Of a stretch of DNA of 64,000 nt, positions 1-11,200 are shown one piece after another. The stretch lies in NCBI RefSeq assembly GCF_010015445.1, contig NC_053116.1:29907785-29971784 (forward strand). Reading direction: 5' to 3'. The notes under the pieces were generated by a model, which saw nothing but the letters and a program-made list of their open reading frames with translations, searched no databases and was not told the origin of the DNA. This DNA comes from Perca fluviatilis. Lineage: Eukaryota > Chordata > Actinopteri > Perciformes > Percidae. The translations under genes were made by a program, and so were the position numbers. The first letter of the stretch is position 1. Every line of letters starts with the position of its first letter.

Positions 1-316
1 ACCTGGGCAAATAAAACCTAAATTATGTGCACTGTTACATACTATCAGTGTTAAGAGAGAACTTTTTTTGTAATTTGGATGGCTCTACCCTCTAAAGTGA
101 CACCAAAACTAAGGAGGTCTAGCAGACAGGCCCATTAAAATGCTGTGACCTCAGTCCTAACCGAAACACTCAAATAATAATAAGATGCTATTTTTGCTAC
201 ATTTTTGGAGAAAATTCAATGTTGTGTGTTAGCTGATTTGTTATTGAGTGGGTTGACTATGTTGAGACTAAGTTGAGACTATGTAACTTTTGAAATAAGA
301 AATAACTCATTTTTCT
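1..316. other. gene-free flank at window start
   Basis: AT-rich sequence with no recognisable gene, RNA or repeat border. Confidence 0.5.
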
Positions 317-1960
317 TTAAAGGTCCAGTGTGTAACATGTTAAGATGTTCATTCTCAAAATCAGTGTTGCCCGTTCACAAACTTGTCCTTTTTCATGAAT
401 ATTTACCACCACCATCAATTCCAAGTATTCCTTTTGGCTTGAAATTTTACATTTGCGTTTGCATGAACTGGGGTAGACCATAGGGGTAGACGCTCCATAT
501 TCATGCGCCATCTTGAAATACGTTAGCCGGTAGCAAAATTACGAATCCCACTATGGCCACGCCAAGACCCGCCCTACGAAGCAGCTTGATTGGTTAGGGT
601 TAGGCATTTCACCTTGAGTGGTTAAGGTTAGGGTTAGGGGATTGGTCAGGGGATAGGACCTGTACGTGTAAGCATGGACGCCTGGCCAATTGTAGTGTGT
701 GAATGCTATTGAAGGGCGGGTCTTGGCGTGGCCATAGTGGGATTCGTAATATCGCTAGCCGGTAAGGGACATACAGGACATACTGCTCCGCCTTTCGCGT
801 TTTCGCTGTCACGTGATAAACTCGCAGGTGCTGCTAATGGGTATCGTAGCTTCCCGGCCCCGGCAAGTCTGAAGAAGGAAACGTGGAGGACCCATTGACA
901 TATATATAAAATGAACCAACAGAGCCCGTTGCTCTGGACGGAGACCAGTGAAGGCTATCAGAAGCACTTTTCCGGTGATCGCTTGCTTTACTGCGCAGCC
1001 TCCAACTGAGAGAGACAACGTAAATGTGACGTGAGCAACGTGTCTGAAAGTTGTAAGTCTTCTGGTAGCTGTGCCAAGAGAAATCTCAATCATTCCCAAT
1101 CTTACAGAGACGGAGAGCGTAGGTATATGTAAGGAGATAACATGGGCACAGGCTAATTATTGCTAACTAACATGCTAGTTAACATTAGTAATTAAACCTA
1201 AACAGCTAACGTAAGTCCAAACTGCCTGCGAGCTTCTCCTTTACTATACGGTAATTCCTCTACTGTGCGACAGTAAGTCTCGTGGTTATGACCCAATCGT
1301 TAGCCTATTTTTTATAAAAACGTCTGCTACGGAGCCATAACGTGAGGTACAAGGTAATGGAGCCTTTTATACATTGTCGTGTTTCTTTAGAAATAAACAA
1401 TGGACAAATAGAGTCTTTAAAAGCTTCAGATGTAAAGTTATTCGCTGTCAAAGTAGCGCCAAAATGTATGCTAGTCAGTGGAATGCTAACGGGAGGTGAT
1501 CTCTTTGTAGCGTCAAAATGGCGCCATCGGAGGTTCGAGTTCTGAAGCGAAGCTTACCCCCTTGGGGAGGACCACCTTATGTATATGTCAATGAGGACCA
1601 CACGTATTCAAAATCCAAATTTCAGGAACAGGAGTCTTCTTCTTTGCCCAGAAAAAGAAAAAGGATGTTGAAAAGAGCAAGAGACCGGCTTTTTGAAGGT
1701 GAAGGCTACCGTAGCTGTAATACGTACTTTGAACTGCGTGGTGCGAGAGAGTTGATTGCGATATGTGATCTCAACGCTAGATGGGAGAAATTCCTACACA
1801 TTGGACCTTTTAAACAAATAAAAAATTGAAATCATAAGCAATAAAATAAACCGGTCAGGAAAGGCTTGTATCATGTGGATGCGCCAACAGTTTTGTTGTC
1901 ATTTCTTAGAGTTACCCATCGGGGCGGCAGGAACTACGCACTATGGCTTTAACATAAGTT
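317..1960. repeat. probable older DNA-transposon-derived block, interrupted by a MITE
   Basis: It starts with TTAAAGGTCCAGTGTG, a type of end I associate with fish non-autonomous DNA elements. A MITE interrupts it at 533-755 with a 9-base duplication of its sequence. An open frame at 1518-1829 (103 aa, basic KRKRMLKR stretch) matches nothing I recognise. The far end could not be defined, so the extent is a guess. Confidence 0.35.
533..755. mobile_element. MITE with long terminal inverted repeats and 9-bp target duplication (copy 1)
   Basis: The two ends are inverted copies of about 40 bases (start GCAAAATTACGAATCCCACT; the end is its reverse complement with few changes). It is flanked by TAGCCGGTA at 524-532 and 756-764, a perfect 9-base direct repeat. 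It has no coding capacity. Nine-base duplications with long inverted repeats fit Mutator-like elements. A second copy lies at 30025-30260. Confidence 0.85.
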
Positions 1961-3070
1961 AAAGGCTCCTTTAAGTAAGTGGATCAGCAAGCAGGGAGGC
2001 TGACTGTGCGTCGGAAGATCTGTTTTTACTGACGTGTGTCATCAACAAATTCCCCCCTATTGTCTCCCCTCGTGCCCCTAGGAGCAGGGGGAGGGGAGCT
2101 ATGGGGGGTAGTTTGCTGGTGTTGTTTGGCTCCCTAGTGTGCGTGGGATGGAAGGGAGGCTGATGAGTGTTTAGACAGTGTTCGCATGGTTTACAAACAG
2201 TGCAAACCACAGCTCTGTCACATGCAGTGAAAGCAAGGACCCCCCAAACCATCGCCGCCTCAGTCTGGTGAAGACAGGAAACATCTGGAGAGAGAGAGAA
2301 AGAGAACGAAAGAGAGCACAAAATGAAGGAGTGAGAAGCGGATAATAAGTGATGATTCTGACATTTACTCCATCAGACTAAATACACCAGTTTTCTACAT
2401 ATGCTGTTGTTTGTCATTAAAACATCCAGACAAAATCTGGGGTCCAAAATTTGTCATCAGTCCTCAATCTTTAATTAGTCGAGGTTGAAGACCTGATGAC
2501 TAATAAATAGTGGCAGTCGCAAAGTATTGATAGTATCAGCCATTACCATTTCCTTTCGACTTCGATGGATCAGAGAGGACAGGGCTGCCTGTGTCTTCAA
2601 GAAGAAGGAGAAAGTCTCACTGAACACCTTGAGGAATTGTTTCAGCCCTTTAAAAGCGATAAGGTGGTGATTAGCAGGGGACATGAGAAGTGTTTTTTTC
2701 TGAGAATGCTGCGACTTGACAAGGGAAAGAGAGCAGGTTCAAAGACGGAAGCAAGACCAGAGATTTCAGGATGAGAAAATTGGTACCACTTTCTATTTAG
2801 CAAGCAGTATTGATCTTCTCATCTAACTCTCAGATCAGACTATGTATCAGCAGATATTAAAAAGAAATTTGATTAGGACAACCCTATTTTTTACCGAGAC
2901 TTGTGGCTTTTCAACAAGAATACAATATCTTATAACATTGTCTTCAAATAAGGGCTCTTGCTTACAGGCCCTGAGTCCCGGGGCTAAGAATCCTCTGACT
3001 AAGAGGCCTGTCCAACAATCCGTAGGGACTAAAAGTCAGGATATCACCACCTTTGCTGATTTTATTTGGC
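1961..3070. other. unclassified stretch upstream of nr1h5
   Basis: No gene or RNA recognised. It includes G-rich and GA-rich tracts around 2070-2320 and short open frames without family resemblance. An undetected leader exon of nr1h5 could lie here or up to 5279. Confidence 0.4.
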
Positions 3071-3074
3071 CATT

Positions 3075-3285
3075 GTCCATTTTTTTGTCTTTTGATTATT
3101 TTTTGGGCTTTTCCGCCTTTATTTTGACAGGACAGCTAGCTGAGAAAGGGGAGAGAGAGTGGGGGAAGACATGCAGGAACTCGTCACAGGTCGGACTTGA
3201 ACCCTGGACCTCTGCGTCGAGGCATAAACCTCTCAGTATACGTGCACCTGCTCTACCCACTGAGCCAACCCGGCCACTCAACCAC
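3075..3285 (-). mobile_element. tRNA-derived SINE (copy 1)
   Basis: Read on the minus strand it has a tRNA-like head with a box A (TGGCTCAGTGGGTAGAGC) and box B (GGTCCAGGGTTCAAGTCC), then a tRNA-unrelated body ending GGCGGAAAAGCCCAAAAAAT. The internal loop is not a functional tRNA. The same SINE occurs at 60508-60693 on the + strand. Confidence 0.8.
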
Positions 3286-4010
3286 AATTTTAAAGAACAC
3301 ACATTTTTCACATAATCAGATTGATATTATCCCTCATCTTCATGCTACTTGTTTTGCCCTTTAAATTTCCATCTCCAGCAGGCCTGAGACTCCTGACTCT
3401 CTCCGTTGGACTCTGTTTAATCAGATCCCACAGCAGTCCCAGTTGTACTGGTCCAGCTGCTCTTTCAGAGGCTGCCAGTGGTCACACATGTTTTCTCAAA
3501 GGAGACAGGACTTGCAAAACACAAGCTGCTGATCCACACTCAAAGACGTTTCAGTCCGTCACAACACTGAACGACATTACTGAATGAAGCTTCCAGAAAA
3601 GGGGATCAAAAAATCCTAAATGGCACTGGGAGCTCTCAGCTGCATCCTGTTTAAGTTCACAAAGCCTCAGTCTCAGCTTTTTATTATATCCCCCAAGATC
3701 CATTAAGAGCAGTGAAGTCACACGAGTCAATGTAAGACCACATTCCGATGATGCTCTTTGTAGCAGCGTAATAGTGTCGCTTAAAGTGTCACCGTTCTGT
3801 TCTTGCTGATGCACTTGTTCTCTTAATTGTGTGTGTGTGTGTGTGTGGGGGGGGGGGTTGACACATTCTAACTGATTATGGTATTGACCAGTTTTCATTT
3901 TTGGGACGGACACAGGGAAATTAATAACCAGGTTTCCCATTCTCCATGTAAACATCACATCCCAAACGAGAAGGGCACTTGGACAATGCAGACCTCCGCC
4001 AAGGCATGCC
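3286..4010. other. no gene recognised; short TG/G tract
   Basis: It holds a (TG)n run followed by ten or more G (about 3828-3858). I saw no exon with both splice borders and protein similarity. Confidence 0.4.
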
Positions 4011-4011
4011 C

Positions 4012-4345
4012 TTTCTCACAGTCACAATGTTAATGCAGTGTGAATTTTCCCAGTCGGGAACTTATTTTTTCAATTATTCCAACACCACATGAATGCAGCA
4101 AACGCCCTATCTCACAACGTTAACGAAAATGAAAAATAATTTGTATATCCGTCCGGCATTCAGATCCGCTCCAAAATGCAATGTGTTCTTTCTTGGCCCG
4201 TGCTACACGCTTCCACCAAGTTTCATGAAGATCGGACCAGTAATGTTTCCGTAATCCTGCTGACAGACAGACAGACAAACAAACGAACAAACGGACAAAC
4301 GGACAAACCGAATCGAAAACATAACCTCCTGGGCGAGATAATGGT
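4012..4345 (+). mobile_element. 3' tail of a fish retroelement (copy 1)
   Basis: It contains TTGGCCCGTGCTACACGCTT, a CAAGTTTCATGAAGATCGG block, a (GACA/CAAA)n simple tail and CATAACCTCCTGGGCGAGAT. This order is common in teleost genomes as a short interspersed repeat. A related, shortened copy lies at 18530-18772. I cannot name the family with certainty. Confidence 0.6.
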
Positions 4346-5279
4346 AGCAAAACCAGGATAATACTGAGACCAGTGCGCATGTAAACACACATTCATGAAG
4401 GATACATTTGATATTAGTCTATATTTATCTTATTATTAGCAAATCCAATTAAAAGACCAAAACAAACAATGTTTTCGGCCTTCCATAGTTTCCGACTTCC
4501 CTACCCCGTCTGTGGCGCTCAGCTCCAATCCTATTGGCTTCTACTGACACGTACAACTGTAAATACCAATTATTTATCTATAGTTTCATTACTTTTAAAA
4601 CTCAGTAATTTAAAACTGAAATCTGCTGGGCACTGTAATTTTAAGCAAACATTACTCAAACAGAAGTAAATAGGGCATTTTTTGGGGACTATTTTCAGCT
4701 GTGGGTTATAATGCACATTTTGTATTTTTGTCTAGTGAATATTTCCAACAGCTGGATGGTGTATGTAGGATTGATTCAAAAGTATATTACAGTGCCCATG
4801 TTCAATGTAATGAAGGAACATGTCACCCAGCGCAAAGGTGTGTCTCATTGATGTGTCTCTAATTTTCAAAAACAAGTGAGCTCTATGGAACAGATGAATA
4901 AGATGTATCAGGCTTTTGCTTCACAGACAGTACTGATCAATAGGATCAGTTCACTGTGGGTTTTAAGTCTTTGATTTCATAGAATGAGCAGAGAGGCCGC
5001 ACCAGTCACGATGAACTATTTTCCAGGAAGTGGCAGTTTTCCAGGAAGTTAATAATTTTCTAAGAACTTCAAGTTCCTTTTTCGTGTGGTCTTTAAATGT
5101 CAGATCTAAATGCCTAAATACTCTTGCTTGCAAAGTTTCACACAAAATTACAAAAGCCACAACTGGAGTGGTCTGTGTCTGCAGGGGTACTACAGTTCAC
5201 ACTTGTTCAGTTCATCTCTGACCTACAAAACCATTAATGCAAGTTTTTGTCCCTGGACTTCCATCTTTTTCCATTTCAG
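4346..5279. other. region directly upstream of nr1h5 first coding exon
   Basis: No gene recognised. It must include the intron or promoter before the acceptor at 5278-5279. A short direct repeat (TTTCCAGGAAGT, twice around 5020-5050) is present. Confidence 0.35.
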
Positions 5280-5281
5280 AC

Positions 5282-8200
5282 ATGCTGACTGACCCTCTGG
5301 GCTACCCCCTTCAGGACCCTGACCTCCAGCTGCTCCCGTACGGCCAACAACAGTACAGCCCAGCCAACCTGCCCTTTTCCCTCTATGGCTCTCCACCTTC
5401 CTCCACCTCCTCCTCCTCTTCCTCTTCGCAGCCCTCCCATCCTCAGTACCACTACAGCCCTCATTGCCTGGAGGCCCCCTGTGATCCCAGCCCCGAACCC
5501 CACTGCGGGGGCCTGGCTCAGGGGCTCGGAGCGGTGGGACTGCACCTGGGGCGGAGGACACGGGTCGGGTCGGGAGGGAAGAGCAGAGGCCAGGAAGAGC
5601 TGTGTGTGGTGTGTGGAGATAAAGCGTCAGGGTATCACTACAACGCTCTTACCTGCGAGGGATGCAAAGGTATTTCTCACTTTTCAATTTTGTATTCTAT
5701 CTTCTTATTCTGTTCTCCAATGCAGCATAGTTGTATTCGGGTAAGGCTTTGTTTTAAACTCACCTGGTCCTTCCTTCCCCTTCTGCACTTGCAGGTTTCT
5801 TTAGGCGTAGTGTGACAAAAAAGGCGGTGTATCAGTGTAAGAGTGGCGGTGGCTGTGAGATGGACATGTACATGAGAAGGAAGTGCCAAGACTGTCGGCT
5901 GAGGAAGTGCCGCGCCGTGGGAATGCTGGCTGAGTGTAAGGGACCTCTACTGTACTTTAACTTAACAAAAGTGTTAATGACAGTGATCAATACATCCTTA
6001 ATCTGATTTAAGGTGAGTCTGAAAATGCATATTTTTTTGTCAGGCCTTCTCACGGAGGTGCAGTGCCAGTCCAAACGACTGAGGAAAGGAGGTAAAGGCA
6101 GAGTACAGGAGGAAGAGGAGAACACAGAGAGCAGGAGGGTCAGCTCTACCAGCAAGCTACCTGGACAGGTAGTAGAAAGCAGGCGTGGCTAGTGGCATGG
6201 CTCTTGCGATGGCAGTGTTGGTCTGCTCCAGACTGCATCTTAATTCAGTCACGGCATCACATTTTGAACAGATATTCATGATCCTCAGAGGAAGAATCCT
6301 ACTGACTTTGGTAACCCCTTGACTTTTTCTCTGGCACCACCATGAGGTTGGCATTTTTGTTTAAATCGATGAAATGTCTCAGCCTCATCTGCACTTTGTT
6401 TTTAGTGCTAATTAGCAACTATTAGCATGCCAAACACACTACGCTAAGATGTCGAACATGGTAAACATTATTCCTGCCTAGTGTCAGCGTGTTAGCATGT
6501 TGACGTCAGCATTTAGCTCAACGCACTGTACTCCAGCCTCACAGAGCCATTAGCATGGCTGTAGACAATCTGTTGATTGTAACTGTTTAGTTTGAATGTT
6601 GGGTTGAAGGATGCTTCACTTATTTAAATTGGTTGGTTGGTTAATTGGTTTTATGATTGTTATGACTGTTATATATTGTTGGCTGGTTAGATCGCTGGGT
6701 GGTTTGTTAGATGGTTGGTCTTTTTGTGGTTTTTATTTTTGGCTGGTGATATTATTATTACCTGTACAAGAAGAGTGTAAACGCTCATCCTCCCTGGTCA
6801 AATTCACACAACAACATGTAGCTTTCATCTCAACGGCACTTTCTATCTTGTAGTTTTAGCATGGGAAAGTGATAATCCTGATACTAGTTTAACCATGTGT
6901 TGTTAACTTCCATCTGCACCAGGCTTTGTCTGCCAGTTTAACCCAAGAACAAAAGTACATTGTGGACAGGATGGTGGAGGCACATCGACTGTACAGAGCA
7001 CAGGACAGCAGCCACTGCAGGGTAGGTCACAGTGTGGAAACAACAGTGTTGGACTAACAAAAACACAGTTGCATGTTTTTATGTTGCCCTCATGGTTTCT
7101 TGTCTGTGTCTGCTCAGTTGTTTGAGTTTCCCTGTACAGAAGAAGTGGGGGGCTTGTCTGATGTTTTATCACCCCACCTGCAAAGACTGCTACAGTTTGC
7201 CAGGACAATGCCAGGTAAAATGGACGGGATGACATTCTGAATCTATAATCTGCTTTCTGCTGTGTTCACTGGAGAAATAAATCTATAACCTAATAAATGG
7301 GAAATATTCTGGATATCAAAGAGAGGTGATTCAAATGGTTTATTCCATATCGGATTACCTGAAACATGATAATACCACATTAACAGTAGGCCAGGGGCCT
7401 CATTTATAAAACCTGTTACGCAAGAAAAAGTTGCGTGAAGCAGGGTGAAATTTGTCGTCGCAACATTCCTCGCAATAGTCGGGATTTATAAAGAATTTCC
7501 ATGCGTAAAAATGTTCCCAGTTTTCCGCAACCTTTTGACCACACGTGTGATCGTGCGTAATGCTCCCAAGGTTTTACTGCAGTCAAGCCAGCCTCCACTT
7601 CAAAATGAGCGGTCAAACTAGCCACCCCTATATTTCGCGGTGCGCGTATACACTTGCTATTACGGTGAGACCGTCAAAACTAAAAACAGGGAATTTTCCG
7701 ACGAAGGCAATTTCCCATTCATTTATTCTGTCTGCCTGCCTGTCTGTCTGTCTGTCTGTCAGAAAGAGAGAAAGAAAGATTTTAGCACACCTCACAACCT
7801 GTCATTGCATGATATGCTGAATTCCAAAATAAGAGCCCCCCCAAAACTCATATATACGCTGTTTTGTCTACACATTCAGAAAATTATAAAAATAAAAGTC
7901 CTAGCTTCCACAGACCAATTTCACCTCAGATGGAGAGGACACCTTCTCAAGGTGTCAACTACAATGTTTCAGGACATTCTGATGTTGTTTTCCAAAATAA
8001 GAGCCCCCCAAAACTCATATATTAGCTGTTTTGTCCATACATTCAGAAAATCATAAAAATAAAAGTCCTAGCTTCCACAGACCAATTTCACATCAGATGG
8101 AGAGGACACCTTCTCAAGGTTTCGAACTACAATGTTTCAGGACATTCTGATGTTGGTTTTCCAAAATAAGAGCCCCCCCAAACTCATATATTAGCTTTGT

Positions 8201-11200
8201 TTTTCCATACATCCAGAAAATCATAAAAATAAAAGTCCTAGCTTCCACAGACCAATTTCACATCAGATGGAGAGGACACCTTCTCAAGGTGTCAACTACA
8301 ATGTTTCAGGACATTCTGATGTTGTTTTCCAAAATAAGAGCCCCCCAAAACTCATATATATGCTGTTTTGTCTACACATTCAGAAAATCATAAAAATAAA
8401 AGTCCTAGCTTCCACAGACCAATTTCACCTCAGATGGAGAGGACACCTTCTCAATGTGTGATCTACAATGTTTCAGGACATTCTGGTGTTGCTTTCCAAA
8501 ATAAGAGCCCCCCAAAACTCATGTATATGCTGTTTTGTCTACACATTCAGAAAATCATAAAAATAAAAGTCCTAGCTTCCACAGACCAATTTCACCTCAG
8601 ATGGAGAGGACACCTTCTCAAGGTGTGATCTACAATGTTTCAGGACATTCTGGTGTTGTTTTCCAAAATAAGAGCCCCCCAAAACTCATATATATGCTGT
8701 TTTGTCCATACATTCAGAAAATTATAAAAATAAAAGTCCTAGCTTCCACAGACCAATTTCACATCAGATGGAGAGGACACCTTCTTAAGGTGTGATCTAC
8801 AATGTTTCAGAACATTCTGATTTACAGTTTCAAAATAAAAGCCTGTCAAAGTCAAATATGAGACAAATTAGATATGATTTTGGATTCACTTCAAAAGGAA
8901 ACGCCCTGTTACCACAGACTAATTCCACTTGAGGGTTGTAGTACACGACCCCTTGGTGTGACCCATTAAGTATCAAGACATTCTGATGTACAGTTTCAAA
9001 AAAAGCCTCTCAAAGTCTGAAATATGAGACAAATTAGATATGATTTTGGATTCAATTTAAAAGGAAGCGCCCTGTTACCTAGAATAATTCCACTTGAGGG
9101 TTATAGTACACGACCCCATAGTGTGACCCCGTAAGTATCAAGACATTCTGATGTATAGTTTCAAAATAAAAGCCTGTCAAAGTCTCAAATAGAACATATG
9201 ACTTTGGATTCAATTTAAAAGGAAGCGCCCCGTTATCACAGACTATTTCCACTTGAGGGTTATAGTACCCCTTGGTGTGACCCATTAAGTATCAAGACAT
9301 TCTGATGTGTAGTTTCAAAATAAAAGCCTGTCAAAATGTCAAATATGAGACTAATTGCATGATGTTGGATTCACTTTAAAAGGAAACGCCCTGTTATCAA
9401 AGAATAATTCCACTTGAGGGTTATAGTACACGACCCCATAGTGTGACCCAGTAAGTATCAAGACATTCTGGAAAGCTGGAAAGCATGAAGACATGCTGGA
9501 AAGCATCTTCTGTTGGGGGGATTTGCTGCTGACGAATCTAGATGCTAATCTGTACCTCAGCACATCCAAGTTGGATGTCCATCCAACTTTTTCTTTTGGC
9601 CATACAGAAGGAGGGCATACCTTCTTGCCACAGGCAAAGCCTCTTCCAGGCTACCAGAGAGTCCACATTTAGTAATTGCCTGTAACTTACAAAGATGGGT
9701 CTTCAGTCTTGTGAGGGCAGTGGCCTTCCCAATTCTGTACAAACTGCTTGTGGTGTTACAACCTGTGAGGACGTGTCATGCAGGTAAACAATCACAAAGC
9801 ACTGCTCCAAGCTTCTGAGCGATCAACTAGGGACAAATCTTTCCTTAAGGCCATGTCCCGAGTGCATAAACACTGCTGAGGATCCAAACATCCCTTTGCT
9901 TGAATAGTATAGCAGCAAAACTATTACATCTGTATCATCACATTCAACAATTAGACAAGAATGTGACTGTGCAAGGTGTATTGCATGTACAGTGCCTTGC
10001 AAAAGTATTCACCCCCTTGGCTTTTTACCTATTTTGTTACATTAGAGGCTTTAGTTCAATGTTGTTTTTTTTATCTGAATGTTATGTGATGAATCAAAAC
10101 ACAATAGTCTAAGTTGGTGAAGTGAAATGAGAAAAATATACATAAAATTATTTTTTAGAAATAAAAAACAGAAAAAGTCAATGTGCATAACTATTCACCC
10201 CCCTAAAGTCAATACTTTGTAGAGCCACCTTTTGCGGCAATCACAGCTCTAAGTCGCTTTGGATAAGTCTCTATGAGCTTGCCACATCTACATCATCCCA
10301 TTCCTCCTTGCAAAACTGCTCCAGCTCCTTGAAGTTGGATGGTTTGCGCTTGTGAACAGCAATCTTTAAGTCTGACCACAGATTTTCTATTTGATTGAGG
10401 TGTGTTTGGGGTCATTGTCCTGCTGGAAGGTGAACCTCCGTCCTAGCCTCAAATCACGCACAGTGTTACAGGTTTTGCTCAAGAATATCCCTGTATGTAG
10501 CTTTGTCAGCACCTATATCGCCAGTACTGGGCCAACAAGTGCTGAGAGCCTTGTACCAAACAGCAGTGTGGCGTCACAGCCACCTGGTCAAACCTCTTCT
10601 CTGGAACCCAGTTGGAGGATGGAGGCTCAAAGAAGATGGGTGCATTGAACCTGTGATGTTACAGAAGACACCAGCACCTAAAGAAGTTAGAGACATCACC
10701 CACTACTATACTGTAAAGACGGAAACTACAACGCGATGCTACCAAATGCCAGTGTCTTTCAGTGGGCTTGACCTGCACAGAGTCTTGCTCTTGCCCTTTC
10801 CCAAGCTATCAAAATATGACCCACTTTGTCACTGATGACAATGTGGATGAGTGACAGTGGTGTGTTGCAGTGGTAACATCATGGGGAGCTGACCTCCCCA
10901 AAGTGGCCACTGGAGATGGCCTAAACCCCAGAATGACTACCAAAAGCAGTTCATGTTCCAAATGGTTGCGCTTGAAAGAGCTTGAGATTCAGTGATGAGG
11001 GGGGTATTCCCCCTCACAGTGTTTATTTTGTTAGATTGCCATTTGTTTGTTTAAGACAGTCATTTAATTTGTATTGTGTTAAATTATAGTTTTATTAAAA
11101 GGCTCATTAAGGTCAAACTGCAATCCTGAATCCTGGTCTCCTGTTTGTGCAATGGTAAGGTGTTATCTTTTGATTTCAATCTTTGTTTCCATATGGACTA

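Noticed and set aside
3180..3285. tRNA gene on the minus strand
   Set aside because: Box A and box B are present, but the body and tail show a SINE and a second copy exists.
5237..5281. Upstream Met for nr1h5
   Set aside because: It would read through a pyrimidine-rich tract and AG acceptor at 5278-5279; the ATG at 5282 right after the acceptor fits better.
8267..8795. Open frames of about 64-86 codons with [18 protein letters not shown] repeats
   Set aside because: They follow the satellite period exactly on both arms and have no start context or protein similarity.
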